A stretch of 43,759 bases of DNA from Acephala macrosclerotiorum (lineage: Eukaryota > Ascomycota > Leotiomycetes > Helotiales > Mollisiaceae), in NCBI GenBank assembly GCA_014904845.1, contig MU119574.1:1-43759 (forward strand), read 5' to 3'. Shown here piece after piece: positions 13,222 to 20,434 of this stretch (its first letter is position 1; the number at the start of each line of letters is the position of its first letter). Made by a program: the position numbers and the translations under genes. The notes beneath the pieces are model-generated. The model was not told the origin of the DNA, searched no databases, and saw only the letters and a list, made by a program, of their open reading frames with translations.

Positions 13222-13226
<5 letters not shown>

Positions 13227-13271
<45 letters not shown>
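13227..13271. repeat. poly-A tract, 45 nt
   Basis: Uninterrupted run of 45 A. It lies about 230 bp upstream of element copy 2 and is not obviously its tail. The length called in an assembly is likely to be uncertain. Confidence 0.9.
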
Positions 13272-13273
<2 letters not shown>

Positions 13274-13502
13274 AAATAAAAAAATATATATTTTTAATAT
13301 TATTATTATTTAAAATTTTAAATTAAAAATAATTTTTTTTTTTAAATTCGAAATTTATAAATTTTAATAAATTTTAAAAATAATATTATTTTTAATATTT
13401 AATTATTTTTATTTATAATAAAATTAATAAATTTTATATATTTATAACGTATAATAAAAAAATAATTTATTCGTTTAAATTATTAAAAACAATAACGTTT
13501 TT

Positions 13503-14828
13503 AAAATGTTTCTCTTGTTTCGAAAGAAAAAGTTCGTTCGTCGCCGACTCGCAAGCGAGCCAATCAGCGGACGAGCTTTTTCTTTCTTTACTCGATGCAT
13601 ATTTTGCTTCGCAGGCCTCGTAGAAGCGCTCTTGCGAAGACTTTCAAAGTTTTCGACTTTAGTAATTTATTTTTATTTCAAGTTTCAAATTAATAGCTCT
13701 TAATTTAAGCGTTTTATAAGCATTTGAAGTTGGTATAGATAGAGTAGTAGTTTGAGATTCTGCCGGGCGGTGAAGCCGATAAGCTGATAAGCTTTTTAGT
13801 GCCTAAGGCAGAAACGCACTACGGAGTCTCATATTACCAGGGGAACACTCTTTGAGACTCTCGTTTTTTATATTGAATTATTATAATCGATTTAATCAAT
13901 TTGAATTACTCTATTTAGTATATAATTCCAGAGAGAGACTCCTTGGAACTTTTTTCGAGAATTGCGTAATTATTTTAAAATTTAAATATTTTTGTACTTT
14001 AAATAGAAACGTACTTTTAATAAAGTCTTACATTAAGAGAACATTTCTTGAAATCTTCGTTTCTTATATTGAATTACTACGATTGATTCTATTGATTATA
14101 AATACTTATTACGATTATATTTATTAAAAAAAGATTTTTTAGAATTTTTTTTAAATATTATATAATTATAAAATTAAAATAAAATTTTAATATATTAATA
14201 TTTTAATATTTAAAATAAAAACGCATTTTTAAAGTTTTATATCAAAAGAATACTTTTTAAAAATTTTGTTTTTTATATCGAATTATTATAATCGATTTAA
14301 TTAATTTAAATTATTTTTTTTAATATATAATTTTAAAAAAAAAATTTTTAAATTTTTTTTTAAAAATTGTATAATTATAGAAATATTCAATATTTAAATA
14401 AATTAGTATTTTAATGTTTAAAATAAAAACCTATTTAAAAAAGTTTTAAAATAACGATTTTTATTAAATACAATTATATTTTATTAATTTGTATAATAAC
14501 GAATTAATAAAATCGTTTAAAATTTCAAATTTGAAAATATTTAATTGAATTTTAATTTATTTACAAATTTTATACAATTTGAATTAATTAATAAATAAAA
14601 ATTGTAAACGTAATTATAATCGTAAAATTTTAATATTTTTTATTAAAATAATTATATATTAGTTCGAAATTACGAAATCGTCGAATTTTTAACAAATTAA
14701 TCAAATTATTGTATTTAAATATCTCGATTAAATTTAATATTTTTCGTTTATAATTGAAATAATTTGTATTATGTAAATAATATATAATTTAAAAAAATTA
14801 ATATTAATTTTTAAAACGAACGATTAAT
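13503..14828. mobile_element. noncoding dispersed element, copy 2 (graded RIP-like decay)
   Basis: Second copy of the 8825-10007 element in the same orientation. Unit marks are at 13801 (GCCTAAGGCAGAAAC, intact), 13996 (ACTTTAAATAGAAAC), 14208 (TATTTAAAATAAAAAC) and 14416 (GTTTAAAATAAAAAC), so all three tandem units are present. The first 350 bp are nearly identical to copy 1, mutations build up from about 13850, and by about 14100 almost every non-CpG C or G is gone. The right part matches 9720-10007, for example GTTCGAAATTACGAAATCG against ATTCCGAAGTCACGGGTCG. Relative to copy 1 it has 62 extra bp at the left end (a hairpin) and about 100 extra bp in the right part. Confidence 0.78.
13517..13591. 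repeat. foldback (hairpin) segment present in copy 2 only
   Basis: The left arm GAAAGAAAAAGTTCGT (13522-13537) pairs with the right arm ACGAGCTTTTTCTTTC (13571-13586) with a single T/C difference. The pairing can be extended outward to GTTTC and to TTTAC imperfectly. The loop contains CTCGCAAGCGAG (13548-13559), itself a 5-bp stem, followed by GAGCCAATCAGCGG. Copy 1 lacks 62 bp here: its TTTCTCT joins directly to CTTTCTTTACTCG. The segment is either a small MITE-like insertion or an ancestral hairpin lost from copy 1 between short CT repeats. I cannot decide which. Confidence 0.75.
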
Positions 14829-15804
14829 TACTAAAAAAATTATTAATTATAAATTAATATAACGATAAAATTTTTTTTATAATTTCGATTATTTCGATTA
14901 TATAAATATTTTTATTAATTCGTTAATTATATTAATTATATCGATATATAAATTAAAATTTTAAAAATTAATTTTAAATTTCAAAAATTGATTATAATTT
15001 TTCTTTTTTAATAAAATTATAAAATTAATTAATTATATTCGAATAATATTTTTTTTTTATAAATTCGAGTAATAATTATTATAATACAAATAATTAATTA
15101 AATTTTAAAACGATTTAATTATTCGTTATTATTAAATTTTATAATTGAATTTTTTTCGAATTAATATAATTATTTTTTAATATTAAATTTTTTTTTTTAT
15201 TAATTTTTATTAATAAATTTAATATTATTCGAATATATTTTTATTCGTTTAATTATAGAATTTAAAATTTACAATTTATAATAATCGTTTTTTTTTTTCA
15301 AAATAAAAATTTTATTTTATTTTTTATAACGTATATTATAACGTAAAAACGTAATAAATAAATAAATTTTAAAATTTAAAATTTAAAATTTTTATATATA
15401 AAATTTTTATATTTTTCAATTAAAAATTAATATTTTAAATATTTATATTATATTGTATACAATATTTTACAAAAGTATATTATATTTAATTTTCAATAAA
15501 ATTTTAAAATTTTATTAATTTTAAATAATTTTTAATAAATATAAAAAATTATATTAAATAAATTTTTAATATAATTTTTAATTCGTAAAATATTACGATT
15601 TAAAATTACGAAATTTATATTTAATTTAAATTCGATTCGAAATATTTTAAACAATTTTTATAGTTTTTAATTATATTAATTACGTAAAATATTTTTACGT
15701 ACTTCGAATTATAAAAATTTTATTATTATTATACGTATATTAAAATTTAAAAAAAGTTTTATATACGTTTAAATCGTTTATTAATAATATGATATTTTTA
15801 ATAT
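14829..15804. other. AT-rich desert
   Basis: No gene or RNA is supported. Remaining C and G are mainly in CpG. Nothing repeated elsewhere in the window was noticed except the transition into decayed repeat copy B near its right end. Confidence 0.7.
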
Positions 15805-16183
15805 AATATTAATATATTTAAATATATATTTAAATATACGTTTAAAAAAATTAACGTTTTATAAATAATTTTTTTTTATAAATATATTATATTTATTAAT
15901 ATTTATATTAAATATAAATATTAATTAATTAATTTTATTTATAATAAATTATAAATTATTTTAATTATTATTATATTAAAATAATATTTAATTATTAAAT
16001 TAAAATTATAATTATATTATTATATTTAATATTATTTTTATAATTTAATATTTAAATATATTATTAAAACGTATAATTTATATTATTATAATTTTAATAA
16101 TTTAATTAAAATTAATAAAATATATATTTATATTATAAAAATTTAAATTTAAATTTTTATTTATTATTTAAATTTTTAATTTA
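15805..16183. repeat. decayed dispersed repeat, copy B, left half
   Basis: Collinear with about 4545-5791 but shortened by internal losses. The last 24 bp before the LTR element (16156-16178) match 5763-5786 except for one C-to-T, one G-to-A and one A/T difference. It ends in ATTTA (16179-16183), the left target-site duplication of the LTR element. Confidence 0.75.
16179..16183. other. 5-bp target-site duplication (left), ATTTA
   Basis: ATTTA directly abuts the 5' LTR and is repeated at 17247-17251 directly after the 3' LTR. The uninterrupted homologue has a single ATTTA at 5787-5791. Five base pairs is the usual duplication size for LTR retrotransposons. Confidence 0.85.
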
Positions 16184-16206
16184 TATTACGAAAAACTCTT
16201 CACATT

Positions 16207-16223
16207 CACGTGCTACGCACGTG
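16207..16223. promoter_or_regulatory. 17-bp palindrome with two CACGTG (E-box) cores
   Basis: CACGTGCTACGCACGTG is a perfect inverted repeat: arms CACGTGC and GCACGTG around TAC. CACGTG is the core bound by basic helix-loop-helix factors in fungi, so this is a candidate upstream control site for the LTR promoter. The right arm is unchanged in all three LTR copies (also 17138-17154 and 18420-18436), while the left arm is mutated in the other two. Function is inferred. Confidence 0.6.
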
Positions 16224-16233
16224 ATCTCCACTG

Positions 16234-16244
16234 TTTATATATAG
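16234..16244 (+). promoter_or_regulatory. TATA-like box in the 5' LTR
   Basis: TTTATATATAG lies 11 bp after the palindrome and is conserved in LTR2. LTR3 differs by one G-to-A. Its place inside the LTR upstream of the internal frame fits a retrotransposon promoter. In a background this rich in A and T the motif alone is weak evidence, but the conservation across copies helps. Confidence 0.5.
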
Positions 16245-16439
16245 TCGAGCTCTCTATTTAATGGATTATTATTTAAATCTTTATTTATATTATACATATT
16301 TATTTCCTTTCGTGATAAATAGTAGTAACACTTTGCGATCCAATGGATTCTCTTATATTCTAAAATACACTCATTTTATTATACTTCTTATTCTATTCTC
16401 GAACTCTCTTAGCGTTCTCGAACCAATCGATTGATCGAT

Positions 16440-16907
16440 ATGCCCGATTACGCTGCCATAGTCTCTCAATACGTTATTCCAACTGCTCTTAGAGCTGAAA
16501 TACAACTCTCTATCGAGCGCGCTGTCCGCGAAACTGTTTCTACAGCTTTTATGAAGCTCTTTGACCGTCCAGTGGTCGAGTTGCCCTCGAATCCCCTTGA
16601 GCTCTTAATTGAGTCTCAATCCCTGCCTGAGGCCGCTACTCAGCCTCAACAACAACCTCAACGACAACCTCAACGACAACGACGACAACGACGCCACCGA
16701 TCCTCCAGACAATCTGCCAAGCTCTCTACTGTCGAGCTTATCGAACCTGCCGTCGAATCGATCGCTCTTGTCGCTCTCTCTGGGCCCCTGCTTGCCCCTA
16801 TAACCGACGTCACTGCATGCCGATGCCGAATGCAGCTTCGACCGCCCTACCATTTCTCCTCTGCCTCTAAGCATCGATTTCCGGCTTTGAGAAGCCTTAT
16901 ATTTTGA
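16440..16907 (+). CDS. gag-like hypothetical protein of the miniature LTR element (155 aa)
   Basis: The frame is open from 16413, after a TAG at 16410-16412. The first ATG is at 16440 with a purine at -3, and the stop TGA is at 16905-16907. The predicted protein begins MPDYAAIVSQYV and has three parts. Residues 1-65 are mixed and probably helical (IQLSIERAVRETVSTAFMKL). Residues 68-91 are a Gln/Arg-rich basic tract that could bind nucleic acid. The C-terminal part is hydrophobic and Pro-rich, with a CRC triplet but no CCHC zinc knuckle. No catalytic motif is visible. Its place after a 5' LTR suggests a remnant of gag. Other frames are also open across the CAACGA-rich stretch (16605-16874 minus; 16609-16803 plus), so protein coding is likely but not proven. 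The downstream copy at 17769 is destroyed. I do not recognise a named family. Confidence 0.5.
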   Translation: MPDYAAIVSQYVIPTALRAEIQLSIERAVRETVSTAFMKLFDRPVVELPSNPLELLIESQSLPEAATQPQQQPQRQPQRQRRQRRHRSSRQSAKLSTVELIEPAVESIALVALSGPLLAPITDVTACRCRMQLRPPYHFSSASKHRFPALRSLIF

Positions 16908-17102
16908 TGTTTAGAAGTATATCGATAGTGCAGCTAGCGCTGTGTCTACATATAAGGACGGATGCTTAGTTCTGGTCCCGTTTAGAGATACAGACTAAGC
17001 ATAAAAGTAGAAAGAAGTATTGGTATATAAATGGACATATAGATACACTGCCAATTAGAGGTACAAATACGAGAACGTGCTACTAGGCGATGCCTCTTTT
17101 CT
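16908..17102 (+). other. noncoding 3' internal region of the LTR element
   Basis: Between the stop codon and the polypurine tract about 195 bp hold no open frame of note. A decayed version is recognisable at about 18215-18385 (for example AAATACGAGAACGTGCTAC against AAATACGAAAACGTATTAT). Its conservation in both copies suggests it belongs to the element and may hold sequences needed for copying or packaging. Confidence 0.65.
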
Positions 17103-17114
17103 AAAAAAGAGACA
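17103..17114 (+). promoter_or_regulatory. polypurine tract before the 3' LTR
   Basis: AAAAAAGAGACA immediately precedes the TG that opens LTR2. Ten purines followed by CA is typical for the plus-strand primer site of LTR retrotransposons. The same place in the decayed copy reads AAAAAAATATATA before LTR3. Confidence 0.8.
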
Positions 17115-17246
17115 TGTTATAAGAAACTCTTTATATTTACGTACTACGCACGTGATCTATTGTTTATATATAGTCGAACTTTTTATTTAATAGATTATTA
17201 TTTATATTTTTATTTATATTATATATATTTATTTATTTTTGTAATA
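17115..17246 (+). repeat. 3' LTR
   Basis: 132 bp, starting TGTTATAAGAAACTC and ending TTTGTAATA. It keeps the canonical TG start lost in LTR1, but elsewhere it has more C-to-T and G-to-A changes than LTR1, and a 2-bp deletion after GATCT. It is followed directly by the right-hand ATTTA duplication. Confidence 0.88.
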
Positions 17247-17690
17247 ATTTATTTATTTTATAATATTAATTTATATAAATTATTAAATTTTTATAAAATT
17301 TTATAATTTTTTTTAATAATATTAATATTTTTATAATCTAAAAAAACGTTAAATAAATTACGAAAAAAAAATATAATATAAATAAAAAAAATACAAAAAT
17401 TATAATTAATTTTAAAATTTTAATAATTTAATAAAAATAATAAAAAAATTAATTTAATTAAAAAAAAAATATTAAAAAAATATATTTAAAAATTAATTAT
17501 TAATTTTTTATTTTTTTTTAATATATAAATTTATTATATGTAATTTTTTTTTAATTTAAATAATATAAAAAAAAAATTTAATATTATTTATTATAAAATA
17601 ATTTAATTTTAAAAAATTTAAAATTATATTTAAATTAAATAAAAAAAATTTATTTTAATATTTATTTGTTTTTTAAATAATATTATCGAT
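17247..17690. repeat. decayed dispersed repeat, copy B, right half
   Basis: Begins with the right-hand ATTTA duplication (17247-17251) and continues collinear with 5787-6990, with internal losses. The strongest block is 17562-17695 against 6845-6985, sharing TTTAAATAATATAAAAAAAA and AATATTATTTATTATAAAAT. Differences are mostly loss of CpG and short A/T indels. It ends where the truncated LTR-element copy begins. Confidence 0.75.
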
Positions 17691-17768
17691 TTTTTAATTA
17701 AATATTAATAATTTTATTTTTTATTTTCGAATTTTTTTTAATATTTTCGAATTAATTAATCGATCGAT

Positions 17769-18214
17769 ATATTCGATTATATTATTTTAATTGTTTTTAA
17801 AACTGAAATACAATTTTTTATTAAACGCGATATTCGTATAATTATTTTTACGATTTTTATAAAAAATTTTAATTGTTTAATAATCGAATTATTTTCGAAT
17901 TTTTTTAAGTTTTTAATTAAATTTTATTTCAAATTTAAAATTTCAATTCAAATATTAATCGAATTAATAAAATCTTAATAATAATTTTAATAACGATAAT
18001 AATAACAACGATTTATTAAGTTTTTTATTATTGAATCAATTGAATTTATAATTAAATCGATTATTCTTATTATTGTTATTAATATTTTTAAGTTTTTATT
18101 TGTTTTTATAATCGACGTTATTATATATCGATATTAAATACAATTTCGATCGTTTTTATATTTATTTTTGATTTTTAAATATTGATTATATATTTTAAAA
18201 AAATTGTATATTAA
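17769..18214 (+). pseudogene. gag-like frame destroyed by C-to-T/G-to-A changes
   Basis: Aligns with the 16440-16907 frame. The start ATG is ATA at 17769-17771, and many Gln, Trp-like and Arg codons are replaced by stop or Lys/Asn/Ile codons. There are also small indels. The Gln/Arg tract region survives as alternating ATAAT and ACGAT codons with several CpG kept. It cannot make the protein. Both ends are placed by alignment. Confidence 0.75.
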
Positions 18215-18396
18215 TATTTAAAAATATTTTAATAATATTATTATTATAATATTCGTATTTAAAAATATAAATTAAATATAAAAATAATAAAAAATATTAA
18301 TATATAAATAAATATATAAATATATTATTAATTAAAAATATAAATACGAAAACGTATTATTAAATTATATATATTTTTTTTTTAAAAAAATATATA

Positions 18397-18527
18397 TATT
18401 ACAAAAAAAATTTTATATTCACGTATTACGCACGTGATTTCTATTGTTTATATATAATCGAACTTTTTATTCAATAGATTATTATTTGAATTTTTATTTA
18501 TAATATATTTTCGTTTTATTTCTCGAT
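18397..18527 (+). repeat. third LTR copy, decayed
   Basis: Starts TATTACAAAAAAAA (ancestral TGTTACGAGAAACTC) and runs through CACGTATTACGCACGTG, the TATA-like box, and a TCAATAGATTATTATTTG block shared with LTR1 and LTR2. The last 30 bp align poorly, so the right end is uncertain by several bases. Confidence 0.78.
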
Positions 18528-20322
18528 TAAATAATATTTAATACGATTCGTATTTCGCGAATATATATATATATTTTTTTTTTTTTAGTATTTTTGTAAA
18601 AACGTTATTTAATAAATCGAAATATTTTAAAACTTTTAATAACGTTTTTAAATATTATTACAATCGCTATCAATACAAATAAATTATTAAAAATTAAAAT
18701 AAATTTTACTTTCAAAAAAATACAAAGAATATTTTATTATTTGAATTAAAATACAATTAATATAAACGTTATTCGAAAAACTATTTAAAGTAATATATTT
18801 TTTCAATTTTTTATTTTTATTACGATAATTTGTATAAAATTATTCGAAGTTTTAATTATTAATAATATATTTCTTATTATATTTATTATTAATATATTTA
18901 ATTTCGATAATATAAATTCAATAATTTTATTTTTATACAATTCGAATAATTTTAAAAAAGTTTTCAAATTTAATTTTCAAATTATATTATTAACGTTTTA
19001 AAATAAATTTTCTATAAATCGTTTTCGATTGCTTATAATAATACGTAAAAATAAAATATATATTAAAAATTAAAATAAAAATAAAAAATGAATAATAATT
19101 TAAAAAGTTTAAATTATTATATATTTATTCGTTTATAATAATATTATCGATAAATTCGCGTTTATTACAATCGATCTACGAAATTTTCAATTATTAATAA
19201 AAATAATTTTTATCGATTTAATTATTTGAAACTAGAGAAAATTTATTAAAATTTTAATATTAAAATTTTTATTAGTATTATTATATTGTTTTTCGAGTAA
19301 TAAAAATTCATTAAATAAATTATTTAAAATTATATTATTATTATCAAAATAAAATTACTCGTTTTTATTAGAATTGATAAAAAATTTGTTTGAATTATAT
19401 TAATAAAAAAAATAATTTTGTATTTTGTAATAATAAGAAATTAAACAATATTAAGAAATTCAATAAACGGAAAACTTTATTATAATAATAAAAAATTAAT
19501 ATTTTCAAATAAAGTAATATTAATAATAATTGTATTAATTACAAATATATTATTGTAATCGTAAAAAGAATTAAATCGAGTATAAGTATTTACGTTTTGA
19601 TTTTTAAAATCGTATATAGAAATATCGATTTTAATTGATTACGAATTTAAAAATAATTTATTAAAATCGCAAAAAATTAATATCGATTTAATAACGATTT
19701 AAATAATACAAAATTGAAATTTAAAATTCGAATTATTGATCGAATTATTGAATAATTTAATAATAAATTTAAAAACAAATAATATAATAATTATAAAAAA
19801 AATAATTAATGTTTTATATATTTTATATATTTTAATAAAATTTGAATTATATTTAAAATTTTCGAATTTATTTAAATTAAATTTAAATTATTTGTTATTT
19901 ATATATGTAATTTTTTTACGATAAATTCGATTTAAAATTTATTAATTATAAATAATTTGTATTCGTTAAAAAAAATATTATTTTTTGAAAATTGTAAATT
20001 GTAATTTCCTAGTAAATCGTATAAACGTAATCGAAATAATAATTTTAATATTATTTTTTTTTAATATTTTGTTTAAATTTGTTATTTTAATTGAAATTAA
20101 ATAAAAACGATTATAAATAAAAATAGAAATATTGAAATTAAAATAAAAAATTAAAAAGAAATTATTAAAACAAAATTTAATTTAAAGAATCGTAAAAACA
20201 ATTAAAAAAAACTTTATAAATTTATAGTAAAATATTAATATTAAATTTTAAATCGAAAAAAATTAATATTAAAATTAAAATTGTAATATATTGAAATTAT
20301 AATATAAAAAATCGATTGTATA
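18528..20322. other. AT-rich desert
   Basis: No supported gene. A 62-codon open frame at 19736-19924 starts with a non-ATG codon and consists almost only of Ile, Leu, Asn, Lys and Phe, as expected by chance here. C and G are a little more frequent than at 1-8824, with more CAA and TTG left. Confidence 0.7.
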
Positions 20323-20434
20323 TTTATTTGTTTTATTTGTTTTATTTGTTTTATTTGTTTTATTTGTTTTATTTGTTTTATTTGTTTTATTTGTTTTATT
20401 TGTTTTATTTATTTTATTTGTTTTATTTGTTTTT
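20323..20434. repeat. 9-bp tandem array, unit GTTTTATTT, ~12 copies
   Basis: Nearly perfect repeats of a 9-bp unit, with one unit reading ATTTTATTT. The retained TTTG (CAAA on the other strand) at almost every unit is unusual here, because CpA is otherwise mostly lost. The array probably expanded after the surrounding DNA was mutated. The array at 43684-43759 is the same unit with G changed to A. Confidence 0.92.

Larger units (their letters stand above)
11224..13502. other. AT-rich desert
   Basis: No coding frame or RNA gene is supported. It contains the perfect hairpin at 11996-12045 and an uninterrupted 45-A tract at 13227-13271. C and G are again mostly confined to CpG. Confidence 0.75.
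16184..16317 (+). repeat. 5' LTR
   Basis: 134 bp, starting TATTACG (ancestral TGTTACG, to judge from LTR2) and ending CGTGATA. That gives imperfect inverted ends of the TGTTACG...CGTAACA type common in LTR elements. It aligns to 17115-17246 over its whole length with one 2-bp indel. About twenty base differences occur, nearly all C/T or G/A, and most of the changed bases are in the 3' LTR. It carries a CACGTG palindrome and a TATA-like box. Confidence 0.88.
16184..17246 (+). mobile_element. complete miniature LTR retrotransposon without pol
   Basis: A 1063-bp element with two direct terminal repeats (16184-16317 and 17115-17246), a 5-bp target duplication (ATTTA), a polypurine tract before the 3' LTR, and a short internal region. 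The internal region has one gag-like frame and no room for protease, integrase, reverse transcriptase or RNase H. It is therefore a non-autonomous, TRIM-like derivative that would need proteins from a partner element. No convincing tRNA primer-binding site follows the 5' LTR. The interior is of normal composition and lies in heavily decayed DNA, so it arrived after most of the decay. The outer parts of both LTRs already carry C-to-T and G-to-A changes. A decayed relative lies 444 bp downstream. Confidence 0.88.
17690..18527 (+). mobile_element. decayed, 5'-truncated second copy of the LTR element
   Basis: The internal region aligns base for base with 16320-17114, followed by a third LTR. Almost every C or G outside CpG is converted: CTGTCCGCGAAACTGTTTC became ATATTCGTATAATTATTTT. 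Many CpG remain. The 5' LTR is absent; decayed host repeat abuts the internal region directly. It has the same orientation as the clean copy and lies 444 bp from it. The right boundary is approximate. Confidence 0.8.

Noticed and set aside
13506..14127. Open frames of 65 and 91 codons in element copy 2
   Set aside because: The first reads through the hairpin that copy 1 lacks; the second lies in the decaying tandem block. No shared protein between copies.
16431..16439. Upstream TTG as start of the gag-like frame
   Set aside because: Eukaryotic context. The first ATG, three codons later at 16440, is the better start.
16605..16874. Minus-strand 89-codon frame and plus-strand 64-codon frame across the gag-like region
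   Set aside because: Shadows of the longer 16440-16907 frame, kept open by the repeated CAACGA stretch.
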